Positions 13,592-26,094 of a DNA stretch of 64,000 nt are shown here, one piece after another; the stretch's first letter is position 1; each line of letters starts with the position of its first letter. Source of the stretch: Anagrus nilaparvatae (taxonomy: Eukaryota > Arthropoda > Insecta > Hymenoptera > Mymaridae); the NCBI GenBank assembly GCA_022575985.1, contig JAKSXM010000123.1, forward strand, positions 310,001 to 374,000. The letters run 5' to 3'. The notes below the pieces were generated by a model, which saw only the letters and a program-made list of their open reading frames with translations, searched no databases and was not told where the DNA came from. The position numbers and the translations under genes are program-made.

Positions 13592-14789
13592 ATATATTTG
13601 TTCATATATTATAAAGTTTAAATGTGATTAGATTAACTGTAAAGGTAAAAAAGCCGCTATAAACTTTATATACATAATCTAAAAATTTAATCAATTTACA
13701 ATTTCAGTGTGTCGTGCTGTAAATTATATGGTAATTACTGTAATCTTAAGAGCATTGATTTTTTTTTAAATTTATGTACTTCTAAGGGCATTTGTACGTT
13801 TAAAATATTTAATAAGTTTATATGTATTTTATATTATGTGCTGAAATATTCATTTAGTAAATGTTATAAAAATTAAAACATATAGGGGTTGTCACTTATC
13901 ATTAAAGAAAAAAAATAAGCGATTTACTCAGTCGAGATATGAGTTTTTGAAGCTCACCTTGTAAGTTGGTAAAATTTAAAAAATTTTTCATTAAAATAAT
14001 GTAAAAGTTTATGTAATAATTAACAATAAACTAAATTTTATCTTAAAAAGGTCAAAAAAACCTGTTGATGAAATGTTGCCATCAACAAACATGAATAAAA
14101 AAATTTGTAAAAAGTTACATAGTATTATAATTTTTTTTTCTTTACTCCATTCGGTCAATAAATTCAGTTTATACTTTAATCCAATATATATTTTAATATC
14201 AAACTGATATCAAATAAAGTTTAAGATTTATTGAAGCGTATGATTAAATTTTTTATATTAGTTCGCATGCTAATTTTATTATTTTTTAATTATTTAGGTC
14301 CAAAAACTAGTTATTTACTTATAAAATCAAATTCGAAAAATTTATCTAATTCCAAAGTTCCAATATGTTTATTGCAAGAGTATGCAAGAAAGACTATGCT
14401 TCAGGGGTCGAATTCCAATAATTCATTTTTCACGCAAAAGACGTCTTTTTTCGCCGCAGACACAGAAAAATGTACGTACTTTTTCGTGAACTTCAAACCT
14501 TTGCATACCCTTTAAATCAGTTTCGCTAAGAATTACTCATGTGAAATGTACATTAAATTGAAAATTTATTTTTTTTTTAAATAAACGTAGCTATAAAAAC
14601 TCGATTGGCAAAGTAGTAAACGTATTTAACAACTTTAAATAAATTAACTTTGTTTAATAATATAAGTTGTTGAGTACAAGTTGTTTATTTTATCGGTTTA
14701 TTGGGTGTTTTAAGCTTTTTACCAAAAGAAGCTTAAAAGATTATTATGCATTTTGCATATGAACATTTCTAAATTATAGTTTATATGAA
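13592..14789. other. Non-coding stretch
   Basis: No feature supported. A 94-codon open frame at 14231-14515 begins at a TTG, has no homology I recognise and lies in low-complexity DNA; I do not call it a gene. Confidence 0.45.
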
Positions 14790-15390
14790 CCAAAAATGAA
14801 AAAAAATATTTTGTCTCTGATACGCGCACTTCCATGATTTTCTGGTAGTTTTGTAAAAAAAATCGTAAACACGAAATCGGTGATGCATGCCAAAAAGAAT
14901 TTCTTATGTCAATAACCGCGTCTTTTATATATCGTAGCTAACAGAAATTTTGGAAATTCCTCTTTTTGATAATAAAATTTTACAAAATAGATTGTTAATT
15001 TGGATTACCAGTGAAAAAGTACACCCGAAGAAAAAAAAAACTTTTTCCGATAAAAATTAGTCTATTTATCGCAAAATTAAGATTTTGCGAAAATTGGTCT
15101 TAAAAAAAATTGGGATTCTATTGAGAAAAGACGGTTTTTACTTTTTGTAAATAAAAAATGTATAACTCAATCAATTTTTATCTGAAAAATAAAATTTTTT
15201 TTTGAAATTGCGGTTATTTTTCTCCCGACTATTCATTTCTTCAAGAAAAAAATCATGTTTATTTGCGAAATTTCAGATTTTAGGTCGAAAAGTGAATAAG
15301 TGTATAAAGTGAATTTTGCTTATTAAAACCAAGAATGGTTTTTGACTTAGTACGTGGAATTGAGTTTCTTCTTAAAGAAATGAATAGCCA
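14790..15390. repeat. Diverged copy of the foldback family seen at 31 and 59 kb
   Basis: Shares ordered blocks with the element at 30969-32022: the aaatcggtgat...gccaaaaaga block, then the ttaagattttgc block, then the gtataactcaatcaattttta block and the ttcatttcttcaagaaaaaa block. Similar phrases occur near 59489. It behaves as one degraded half of the foldback rather than a full palindrome. Confidence 0.65.
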
Positions 15391-16329
15391 GTAAATAATC
15401 AACTGGTAAAAAATTATTATCTTAGGGTGAAAATTGAACTAGTTATGCATTTCTCAAGTCTTTTACCATAAAACTTGAATTATATTTAAGACCAGAAGAT
15501 ATAGCAAATCTTTTGTTTTTCAATTTTTAGTAGCTGTAAAAGAAAAATTTTTTTAATTTAATTAGTAAAATATGTTATTTTTCATTTTCAGTAGTTTTAA
15601 AAATAATTTGAAATTATACTTATTTAAAATTTTTATTTCAGCAAAAAGAAACAGCATACATTTTATGATTTCTAATCAATAGGTTTCTTGCACCTTGATA
15701 CGATCATGAGTTTTATTTCTTACAAGAAAAGTACTTTAAATAAAAAAAGCACATATAAATTTTTTTAATTCATAACCTTGCATAACATATGACCTATATA
15801 ATATAAATTACTAATTAAAGAGAGAAAAAAAAAACTGATCAATATAAATAAAAAATATGCAATATTTCATATTTATATGAGCATTTTATAAAAAAAAAAT
15901 ATTATATCCTTCGTTTAAAATTTATTGAATAATAATTTTTTTTTGCACACATTAATTTCTTAAAGTTAATGATGGTCAATGAATTTGACGACCTTAATGA
16001 AAAGGTTATTTAATACAGAGAAAGATAGACAATGAAATTACTACAATCCAATTAACAATATTGGATCATTTACGTATCTATTTTTTTTTTTTAATAAAGT
16101 AAATATTTATTTTTTTTTAACAGTTAAAATGTCAAATAGATTCGTTGATGTGGGTTGCAGTTTTGGTGTGATTTTATGAAAATTAAATTAGTGTCGTTTT
16201 GAAAGAAATTTTTAATAAAAATTAGTTATTTTAGAAAGGACAAATAGGCAAGTGTGAATGCAAGTATTTAGTACATTTTTTTTAAAAGTTTACTCAATGA
16301 GCAAGTGGATTTTGTTATCTTGCTCAAAC

Positions 16330-16510
16330 GGTTGCCAATAACCTGAAATGTAAATATTTTGTCGCTCATTTAGGGTATGCGCGCATTGATACAATGCGAA
16401 AAAGTAAAACTTTTTTTCAATTTTCTTTACGTTTCAAATCATTTGCAATTATTTGAGAAAGAAAAAAAACTCTTCTTGTACCAAACGGATTTTTTTTAGT
16501 GTATTCATTG
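16330..16510 (+). repeat. Dispersed repeat, direct copy 1
   Basis: Matches 20690-20900 in the same orientation. Shared blocks include the one around tatgcgcgc, the gatgcgaaaaa block, the catttgcaattatttgagaa block and the ccaaacgga block. Diverged, non-coding. Confidence 0.65.
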
Positions 16511-16987
16511 ACCATGATCAAATAAATATACCCAAATTCCAAATTGTCTGTCTTTCCAAATTTTTTCCCTGAAATTATATAAATAAAACCCTTGAATAAA
16601 ACAAAAGCAAAATAAAATTGATTTGAAAAATTGATAAATAAGATTTTCAATTTCCTCATTTCCTAATATCGATAAAAAAATTATATGGGAAGTAAAAATA
16701 AATCATATATTTTAAGTATATAATAATATGAAAAAAGATTTTGTAATTTAAGAATCTAGAGTAATAAATAAAATTTAATATTATGTAATTTATGCACTTA
16801 TACACGCGTTGTAATTTGATCTATTTTATTTGATTATACGATAAAATTTATGTAGTAAAAATATACACTGTAAGCATTTTCTTGTTTCTATTTATTATTA
16901 ATTGCTTGAATGTTATTCTATGCCAAAAAAATTTTTAATTTGTATAAAATATTATATTTTGTTGTGAGTGATCCGAACAGCTCACTT

Positions 16988-17057
16988 GTATGGCACGTAA
17001 CGCTGGCCAGCTTATGCCCAGTGCTATATGTTAAGGGAGCCCGCGTTACGTGCTATA
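16988..17057. repeat. GC-rich hairpin
   Basis: Arms tatggcacgtaacgc (about 16990-17004) and gcgttacgtgctata (about 17041-17055) differ at one position. The intervening 36 bp are also GC-rich, in a region otherwise about 75% A+T. It could be a very short palindromic element or a structured RNA; there is no further evidence for either. Confidence 0.6.
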
Positions 17058-17889
17058 CGCCTGATCTTTTTTGGGGGTAAAATTTAAATACGCGTGAAGT
17101 GTCGGGTTACTATATGTTTCACATAATTTTCATTAAGCTTTTCTTATTTTTAAGTCCATTTGAGCGCTTTTACTTATACACCCAGAAATGGAGCATGCAA
17201 GTACTGCTCGATTATCTTGAAACTTGAAATGGTAAAAATTAGTATCCATTGATATTTTAAGATTAGTAAATTGTTTAATATTGTAACATACAATTAAAAT
17301 TTGAATTTAATTTTTCGAACTAGATCGATACTATGAGCTAACTTTGAAAATTTAGTTTGACGCAATAATAAATTATGTAAAAAAATAATTTGTAAGACTA
17401 TCTGCTCGATAATGTAAATTACGTATGCTTCAATTAATTATAAGGGAGTAGCCTTATATAATATTTATATAAAATCTTTTATTATGTTACCAAAACAGAA
17501 GAACTATAAATGAAAAAATCAATAATTAAAATTTTACAAGAAATGAATATGCGTCTTTTACGGTTTCAATTTTATCCACTTGTTGAATTATTCTATTTAA
17601 GTAAGACTATAATTGGTAAATACAAAAATTCATTTTTCAAAATGTTAAATTAAGTTTTTTGATTTCTTGAAAAGCTTCGCTTAAATATTTCAGGCCTAAC
17701 TATTAATTCATTTATTAGCTATTTCCTGTACTCTGTACTCTTCAAACCTCAAAATTATGTTAATTCCAGACCTATTTTTTTTTTTACTTTTCAGTTGATT
17801 TTGATTTATCGGAATCTTTTTTGTTATTTTAAGGACAGTCGTGTTAGTTTGTTTTTCTCTCAATTTTCGTATTTTCTAAAAATTTTTAT

Positions 17890-18395
17890 CTACAAGTTAA
17901 TGTAGTGTGCCGATTTGCAAATAAACATCGGTCAAAATCAGAAAAAAGGTTTTAAAAACGTTTTACACTTTTAGAAAATGTTCTAATAGCTTGTAAGTAA
18001 AAAATATCTAAAACAAACTGTAAATTATAAAATATTTTATGATAATTGAACTTAATTTAAAATTTAAAGTAGTCTGCAAAAAAATATCCACGACAATTGC
18101 AATTTGACTGTTTTATTTATAGATTTATTGAAAAAAATGAAATTTCTTATTTTAGTGAAGAGGGATTCAAAAAACAGGTTTTATAACTGGTTAAAAAACC
18201 TAAAAATAAGCTCTTACGTTATAATTTACAGTTTCTTTTGGATATTTTGTGACTAACAAGCATTCAGAACATTTTAGTAGCGAAAAGATTTTAGCAAGAT
18301 TTCTACAAGCTTTGTAAAACGTTTTTAAAACCTTATCCCTAATTTTTACCGATTTTCGTTTGCAAATCGAAACACTAAATTAAACTTTATGTACA
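17890..18395. mobile_element. Foldback element with about 80-bp arms
   Basis: Left arm includes gccgatttgcaaataaacat and ggttttaaaaacgttttac. The right arm carries the complements gtaaaacgtttttaaaacc and cgtttgcaaatcg. Arms are moderately diverged; the centre is AT-rich and non-coding. Confidence 0.7.
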
Positions 18396-21300
18396 AATGT
18401 TTTTTTTGGAGATTAGTTTTATGACCTGAAGTATTATATTGGGCTGGTAATTGTCTCTACGGTCAGTTTGGGAAACAAGAAACACCCTACTAAACACATA
18501 CATATCCTACCCAATTTCAAATATCAACAACATTGCGAAACCTGAAACAGTCTCTAGATAAGGCACGTTAGATGTTTGCTGATGATCCAACGTATTGTAC
18601 TCCGACAAAGCACCTTATACCTGCAAAAATAGTTGCATAATGTCGCAATTGCGTTGAAGTACTTTAGAGACATCTAAATGACATTGAGTTGGAATTTTTT
18701 CATAATTTGTGTACTATTAGAAACTTTCAATTTTTGAACCCGACAAAATTTTATAAGAATAAATTTAAAAATTTGGATACGAGACGATTAAGGTTGATAA
18801 GATAAATAATACTTTTATTTTATTCCAATACTTCAATTTTCTTTAAAATTTTTTTTTCAATTTTTGCAATATTGATAAAAAGCATTGTAATTTAAAAAAA
18901 AATTTTTTTAGATATATTGGTTATTTGCGAATAAAATGTAAATTAAATAGGTACGGGAGAAGGAATTATAATCACGATTCACGATTTGCGGTTGTTTATG
19001 GTAGCAAAGATGAAAAAACCTTTAAAATGGATTTTTTGAGTTGCTGATTCCGATAAATCAAGATTTCACTTTTCAACTAACATCCTTAATTTAACAAAGA
19101 GTAACCCTTTTTAAGATTATTTTTGTAATACTTAAAAATTGCAACGAAAGTTAGAGCCAATTACATATGTTTTTGGAGAATTTAGCATAAACAATAAGAA
19201 AAATTTTTTAAGTCTTCCAATCATGCTTTCGAAGAGAGGTTATAAAGTTCAATTTCTCTGAATTCAAAAATGATTTGATAACTATTTCCAAATTTTTCCC
19301 GCGTTTTCTAGGTAACCATTGTCAGCAAGGCAATAATCGAATTTAATTTACAACGAAAAAATTTGTATATTCTTGAAATAAACTACAAAATATTAATCGA
19401 AATTTTCATTTTTTATTACTTTAATACATTTGACTAGTTACCATAAAAAACTTATCTTAACTGCATCTCATAAAATTTTTTCATACAAAACCTTCTTAAA
19501 CACTAAAATCTAAATTTTGGCAACGAAAATTGCAAATAAGTCATATACATAAAACGTCATATAAATGTACAAAAAATAAAAGAATAAAAGAAAAAGAGAT
19601 CGAGGTCAGACATTTTTTTTTTATGTATTTTAATTCATGAATCGAATAATAAATTAAAATTTTTTATACGTAAATCCTAACAATTGTACATAGAAAAGAT
19701 TGTATTATTTCGTATTAATACATAAAAATTCAATACCTTTAACATGCATTAAAATTACACGCTGCACACACACATATATATATATATTTGAGTTCATTGG
19801 CATCGATGCAATTTTTAATATTTATAAGAATCGGTGGAGAGAAGAACTGTTATATCACCCTTTTTTTTAAATTTTATTTATACCAAAAATTTTATGCCCA
19901 AATAAAGAAAATTGATAAATATCGATACTTGTATATGGGTAAATTTTTTTGTTTTTTAGTGTAACTCATCAGATAATGAATTTCATGTGTTAATTTTGAT
20001 TTTACTTAATAAGCAGTTTTCGGGTTTGAAAGCATTGTTTTGGGCAATATTCATAAAATTGTATCAAAATAAATTATTTTGAATTTTCGCTAAAATTTAC
20101 CATACAAAGCAATTATAATTCCATTTAGGCTACAATTTTCATTCAGTGAGATTAAAAATAAAAAAATTACTCATATAAACAGGTCAATACAAAAAAGCGT
20201 ATCAATAATAATTCCTGTAGTTTGTTTCCAAATATATGTAAAAATATATAACTATATAAGGAATTACGAAGTACAGAAAAACGTTAATTTTTTTATTTTA
20301 TGTTATTATGTTTAATGCGAAATCGTTATAAATTTATTTCGTGATATTTAAAGATGCTTTATAACCTGTTTTTATTAATATTTCTTTTTAAACGTGTATA
20401 ATTTTGTTTTTATTTTATTATTATTGTTTTTTTGATAAAATATTGAAATTTTATTGTACTGTAAAAAACATTCTAAAATGTCATAAAACATAAAATTTTT
20501 TTTGTTGAAAATCCTAAAAAAATATTTTATAAGGCTATTGTCCAAAAATTAAGAATGACCCAAATTGCAGTTTACCGCAGCTTAGGGTTCACCTCGGAAG
20601 GTAATTTACATGTGATTTAGATCCTTTCTTTGCTTTTCTGGACATGAGACTAATACTATACTAGTATTTTTGCTCATAAGATTGCAAATGACCTGCAACG
20701 TAAAGAAAATTAAAAACAAATATTTTGCTGATTTAGGCTATGCGCGCTGCAGTACGATGCGAAAAATTTTTTTTTTCAAAAGTAAGAAAAATTTTTTTTG
20801 TAATATTTATTTACTTTTTGAGACATTTGCAATTCTTTGAGAAAGAAAATAAATTCCGCTTCTTGGCGCAAGTGTAATTATGCTAACCCCAAACGGAATA
20901 TTTCGGCTACCGGCAAATGCATTTATTTTTCAGCGTAAATAAATATGATTAAAATTTTCAAAAGTATAACACATAACAATATTATTTTAGTTTAATTTTG
21001 ATATAAATTGAAATGCAATATAAAAAAGTAGAAAAAAAATGTACAGTGCCTAAGAATTCTAAAACGAGTATTCAATATTTTACGAAATCATCACTTAACG
21101 TGCTAAAATTTAATAAATCTACGTATTTTCTATTAAAACAAAGAAAGCAGGTACTTTGGCGCCAATTTTTGAAAACAATAAATAAAATTTTCTTCCTAGT
21201 TCTATAAAATTAAGCAAACATAAAAGAAAATATTAAAATATTATTTTTTTGATGTTATAATATGCAATTAATAATTTTTACTATATGGTTTTTATCAATG

Positions 21301-21813
21301 TCAGAGATATAATTATGTAAATAAACTAAAATACAAAAAAGTAATAATGAATTGAATAATATAAGATATTTGTTAATAATTTTAAATATGTATATATGGG
21401 TGAGTCTATCGAACTTAGACCATTTCAAAAAATTTTAGCTTATTGTTTCATTTACTAGGTTTTTTTCAAAATTTTGAAGCGAAAATACAGTAAACTGATA
21501 AAGATTGGAATTCTGCTCTAAGTATTGCTACTCTTAAAATTTCTCAAATAATGCCATGTTTATTACAATAACAATTTGCTCATAAGCTAGTAGAATTTCA
21601 ACCGAAAGAACGCAAATCTAGACATGTATATAGCAATCATATATCGATCATGTTATTGATCACGTTTCTACCAATCTATAAAAAAATTTAATATTTTTTA
21701 GAATTTTTCATTGAAATTTTCAAGGTGTATACATATCAGCTCCCATGAAAAATATCTATATTGACATTAATGCAGATCAACGAACAGGGCCTCGAAACAT
21801 ACCATAAATAATT
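18396..21813. other. Non-coding stretch
   Basis: No gene seen. A slightly GC-richer patch at 18540-18640 has no recognisable coding or tRNA structure. (TA)n and (CA)n runs occur near 19770. The 64-codon frame at 21013-21207 is lysine-rich low complexity and is not called. Confidence 0.45.
20690..20900 (+). repeat. Dispersed repeat, direct copy 2
   Basis: Same family and orientation as 16330-16510. It extends a little further at both ends, for example the block around cttggcgcaagtg. Non-coding. Confidence 0.65.
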
Positions 21814-21984
21814 TAGACAAAATTATAATAAATATAAAAACGACCAAATTTAGGACGGTTTCGTCTCCACAAGGTAGCTGAGGCATCGTCAGTAAGAAGA
21901 CTACCTTGCTATCTTAGATAATCCTAATATAAGCCATCTTTTATTTTGGTCATTTTTATATTCATATTATTTTGCTTAGTCTTT
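21814..21984. mobile_element. Short foldback (MITE-like)
   Basis: Ends agacaaaatt... and ...ttttgcttagtctt are complementary over about 35 bp, including aaatataaaaacgaccaaa against tttggtcatttttatatt. A second, nested hairpin (caaggtagc...ctaccttg) lies inside. Non-coding, about 170 bp. Confidence 0.65.
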
Positions 21985-24183
21985 TAATAGACAAAATTAC
22001 TAATCAGATAAAATCAAAACCAAAAAAAAAATCTAAAAAATTCATACTCTAAGTAACAATTTTTACTAGGCTTATTCATATACACATACATATATAATCA
22101 AGAAGCCAAGAAAAATTAAATTTCCTGAAAAAATAAAATATACATATATATATAAACAAGGTCAAAAAAAAATCTAAAAACTAAAAAAACGAACAATTAA
22201 TATGTATTCATATATAATTAAATATTTTTATTTATAGTTCTGCATCGTTAAATTTACTACAAATTTTTTTAATTTTACAGTTAATTTATATATACATTTG
22301 ATTGTTTAACTAGACATTAATTAAAATATACGTATAAATGACTTATAATTAAAACTCTTATTTAATAGAAATACCAACTTCAATTACATACAAATTATCT
22401 CGTAAATTGAATTGTTATTTTATTATAGTATGTGTAAAAAAGAATAATATATTTTTTGGCAAAATTATGAAGGACATTTTTTTTAATTATATATATTTTT
22501 TAGGTGTATTGAGAAAATGCAAGAAAATATTAAATTTTTAAATCAAAAAGTATAGTAAGAAACATATTTTGCGTTATGATGAAGGAAAGGAAAAAGGTAT
22601 GTGTGTTTTATTATTGTGTGTGTAATTATTTTTAATGTACATAATGAAAATATTGTGTGTAGGATAGAGAATTTATATTTTGCAAAAAAAAAAAAATTGA
22701 ATGTTATATGCATACTAGTAATACTGTATTAGATGAGGTGAGTGTTCTCTCTTGTGTTGTATAGATTTTTGTTTAGTTTATTTATTTTCAGCGTCATGTT
22801 AAGACGTATTTATTTATTTATTTATTTTTGTTGAGTGAAAAATATATTTTATTATTGTTTTTTGGATTTGACGCAAATTTTTATTTTTTGACATAAATGT
22901 GACGTTTTTAATTAATAAAATTATTTATGGTAAGTTTGTGGAATTTTTGGTGATTTGTGGTTTTTATCTGATAAAGTGAACTTGTGATTGAGATTTGTGT
23001 AGAGTTGGAAATAATATGAAAAATTGAAGTATTATGATTGATTTTAAGTATAAGGGTTACAATTTTTTAATTAATTCAAATGCAATATTTTGTTAGAGGA
23101 CAGTAATAATGGTACGACTTTTTTGGTTATTTCAGCTCTATGGTGAAAATAATTAAAAATGAATTTTAAATTAAATAAAAACTTTTTTATGTTTTACAAT
23201 TTTAAAAGTAAAAAATTTGGATTTATATTTATTGTTGGATGGTATTTTAATGCATTTTTGATCATTATATCACTGAAAAGGTTTTTTTTACAAAGAAATT
23301 ATTGTCTAATTTGTCTGTTGTTCTTTGTTAAATTTTCACCATGAATTACCATTATCAGAAAAGATTTTAGTAATAAAATTTCAATTTGATGAGTATTGGA
23401 TACCTTTTTCACAAAACCCAGTTTAGGACACAATTAGACTAAAGCTTTAAATTTGACCAATTTTTTTTAACGAAACAAAAAACTTACTCGTGGCAACTTC
23501 GATTCCGGCTTTGGCACACAAATCTTTTTTATTTTCTTTTTCAAAATTAAAAAATTTCACTCTTTCGAGATAAATAAAGATTCCCACAAGCGAATTTTTA
23601 TCTTGTCACGAGAGGATTTTATCCAGCAGATGCCTAATAACAATACAAATTTTCATCCATATATACTTGTTTACATTATTATGATATCGATATTTTATAT
23701 TTATTTTCAATTTTTCGTTTAAAAAACACATGCGAAATAAAATAATCCAAATAACACAAGATTCGTCAAGTGTTAAGATATCAAAATAAGTCAATAAGAT
23801 ATAAAAATTTTTTTATTTATTTAGAAATTATTTTTGGTTCACATATCGATTAAAAACTAAAATTTTAAATTAAAAAACAATTTGAATTGAAATCTTGTGA
23901 AAATAATTACGGTCAATGATAACATTTTGAAAACTACGATAAGGAAAAAAAACTTTTTTATCCTCCCGAGCATAAAACTCGTGCTTAAAACTTGAATTTT
24001 TTGCACTCATTGTATGTCTAGGTAGGCAAAAAATATTAAAAGCACCATGGGCGAAAAACTTTAGATACTAGTGTGAACTAACATTTTACGCCCTTGATAC
24101 TTAATATACTATTTCGTTTTTTTAGGCAAAAAAATATTTTATATTATAATAAACGTTAATAACAATAATATTTTATAATTACA
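21985..24183. other. Upstream region of the transporter gene
   Basis: AT-rich, with (TA)n runs near 22090-22170. Three strong plus-strand splice donors are visible: AAAAAG|GTATGT near 22595, GATGAG|GTGAGT near 22739 and TTTATG|GTAAGT near 22930. An acceptor-like ATTACAG ends near 24184, so a 5' untranslated exon of the transporter may lie here. No coding exon is seen on the plus strand. Confidence 0.35.
23488..23640 (-). other. Possible first exon of a divergent minus-strand transcript
   Basis: A less AT-rich block ends in a consensus donor on the minus strand (CCACGA|GTAAGT, GT at 23487-23486), about 0.8 kb upstream of and divergent from the transporter start. The last 50 or so bases have an open frame (...KPESKLPR) but no recognisable domain. 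It could be the start of a non-coding RNA or of a gene whose coding exons I cannot see to its left. Confidence 0.25.
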
Positions 24184-24328
24184 GCATAAATCAACAAAAC
24201 AAATATTAATTTTCATCGAAGAAAATTGATCTACATACGACGAAGAGATCAATTTCTCAATAAAAAAAAAGTAATTTAATAAACTTGTACAAGGCTTAAA
24301 TAAACAGAACCAATAAAAGTAATCAAAA

Positions 24329-25951
24329 ATGGATAATATCGATAACGATCTTGAAGAAGTAATGTCGCAATTAGGTGATTTTGGAAAATACCAAGGATTT
24401 CAATTTTTTTTACATATATTAGGTGCATTAACAGCAGGTTTACATATGTTAACATTAGTAACAGTAGCAGCGATACCACCCCATAAATGTAACGTTGCTG
24501 ATTATGCAACAATAGATAATTGTTATTATTATGATGGTAATAATATAACACGTCAATGTAATTCATGGATATATGACACTACATATTTTAAATCATCACG
24601 TGGTATCGAATGGAATTTTGTATGTTCAAGAAGATGGATGGGTGCATTAGCACAATCGTCATATATGTTTGGTGTATTTATTGGTGCTGTTACTTTAGGT
24701 AGTATGGCTGATAAATATGGACGTAAAATAATATTTTATGTATCGAGTATATTACAATTAATATTTGGTGTTGGTACAGCATTTGTCTCAGAGTATTATA
24801 CATTTTTATTTATTAGATTTTTGTATGGTATTTTTGGTTCTGCTGGTGCATATATCACTGGTTTTGTATTATCAATGGAATTAGTTGGTCCATCTAAAAG
24901 AACAATTTGTGGTATATTATTTCAATTGGCGTTTGCTGTTGGTTTCATGTTAGTATCAGCATGGGGTTCTGTTATTGAAGATAGATTTGTATTACAAATT
25001 ATTTATGGCTTACATAGTACTATACTGTTAGGTCATTGGTGGTTAATGGATGAATCACCAAGATGGTTATGGGCACAAGGTAAAATACACGAAGCATTAG
25101 TTATTGTACAAAAAGGTTTAAAAATGAATGGTAGTAATGTACATTTGGATATGGATAAATATATATCACAAAATAAAATTGATAAAGTTAAAAATTCTGA
25201 TGATAATAATGGAAAAAGTTACAGTGCATTAGATTTATTAAAAACACCAAATTTACGTTGTAAAACATTAAATGTTTGTTTAAATTGGTTTGCTAATTCG
25301 ATAGTTTATTATGGATTATCATTAAATTCTGGTAATCTTGTTGGTAATCCATATGTTATGATGTTTTTAATGGGTTTAGTTGAACTACCAAGTTATATAT
25401 TTGTCATAATATTTATGGATAAAACTGGACGTAGATGTTTAATAAGTACATTAATGTTAATTGGTGGTATTTGTTGCATATCAGCAGCATCGATACCAAA
25501 AGAATTATTTGGTGATTCACCAGGTAATACTGTTATTGTATTAATTGGTAAAGCATGTATCGCTGGGTCATTTGCCATTATTTATAATTATACTGCTGAA
25601 TTATTTCCAACTGTATTAAGAAATACTGCATTAGGTGTTGGTTCTATGTGCGCACGTTTAAGTGGTGCATTAACACCATTAATTTTCTTATTGGATTCTT
25701 TAAATCCAACTGTACCAGCAACTTTATTTGGTTTTATTGCATTATTAGCTGGTTTTCTGGTCTTGTATTTACCAGAAACTTTAAATCAACCAATGCCTGA
25801 AACATTAGAAGATGGTGAAAATTTTGGTAAAGGTGATACTTGTTTTACCACTTGTTTTAATAAAAGAAGAATCAGGGATAAAAAACCATATGAAGCTGCG
25901 CTTCAAAGTTTTGATGAACCTAATGATGTTAAAGATATTGAAAAAAATTAA
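24329..25951 (+). CDS. Organic cation / carcinine-type transporter (MFS, SLC22-like)
   Basis: Twelve-helix major facilitator predicted to move organic cations or zwitterions across the plasma membrane. In insects this family includes Orct and the carcinine transporter CarT. The 540-residue protein has TM1 at about 24-48. A large Cys-containing extracellular loop follows (about 50-105; Cys54, 65, 77, 99 and an NNIT glycosylation site). The MFS signature GSMADKYGRK is at 124-133, the SLC22 motif DESPRWL at 241-247, DKTGRR at 364-369, YTAELFPTVLRN at 421-432 and PETLNQPMPETLED at 482-495. Length fits the family (about 530-560). The ATG has A at -3 and is the first in frame. The coding region is a single exon, unlike the split genes either side. 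An acceptor-like site at 24184 suggests any intron is in the 5' leader, though a retrocopy origin is possible. The frame is fully intact, so it is probably functional. Substrate cannot be deduced. Confidence 0.95.
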   Translation: MDNIDNDLEEVMSQLGDFGKYQGFQFFLHILGALTAGLHMLTLVTVAAIPPHKCNVADYATIDNCYYYDGNNITRQCNSWIYDTTYFKSSRGIEWNFVCSRRWMGALAQSSYMFGVFIGAVTLGSMADKYGRKIIFYVSSILQLIFGVGTAFVSEYYTFLFIRFLYGIFGSAGAYITGFVLSMELVGPSKRTICGILFQLAFAVGFMLVSAWGSVIEDRFVLQIIYGLHSTILLGHWWLMDESPRWLWAQGKIHEALVIVQKGLKMNGSNVHLDMDKYISQNKIDKVKNSDDNNGKSYSALDLLKTPNLRCKTLNVCLNWFANSIVYYGLSLNSGNLVGNPYVMMFLMGLVELPSYIFVIIFMDKTGRRCLISTLMLIGGICCISAASIPKELFGDSPGNTVIVLIGKACIAGSFAIIYNYTAELFPTVLRNTALGVGSMCARLSGALTPLIFLLDSLNPTVPATLFGFIALLAGFLVLYLPETLNQPMPETLEDGENFGKGDTCFTTCFNKRRIRDKKPYEAALQSFDEPNDVKDIEKN

Positions 25952-26088
25952 TTTGGTTCTGTTTTAAGTGTTGTGTTTTAGAAAGACAAACTTTTTCTTC
26001 TAAAAATTGTACAGATTAAAAAAAAAAAATTATATTTTTTGATAAAGGTTAGTCTGGTACTAACGTACGTGATTTTTTAAATTATTTT

Positions 26089-26094
26089 AATAAA
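26089..26094 (+). terminator. Candidate polyadenylation signal of the transporter gene
   Basis: AATAAA about 140 bp after the stop codon. In DNA this AT-rich the hexamer is common by chance. Confidence 0.4.

Larger units (their letters stand above)
15391..17889. other. Non-coding stretch with small repeats
   Basis: AT-rich, no gene seen apart from the repeat copy at 16330-16510 and the hairpin at 16988-17057. The 80-codon minus-strand frame (16417-16659) overlaps the repeat and is not supported. Confidence 0.45.

Noticed and set aside
14405..14420. B-box-like word (ggggtcgaattcc) suggesting a tRNA or SINE
   Set aside because: No A box at the right distance and no acceptor stem.
14231..14515. 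94-codon open frame
   Set aside because: Starts at TTG, composition is that of translated AT-rich DNA, no splice context or motif.
18540..18640. Possible tRNA or small RNA in a GC-richer patch
   Set aside because: No cloverleaf or A/B box pair could be drawn; only a 6-bp outer stem.
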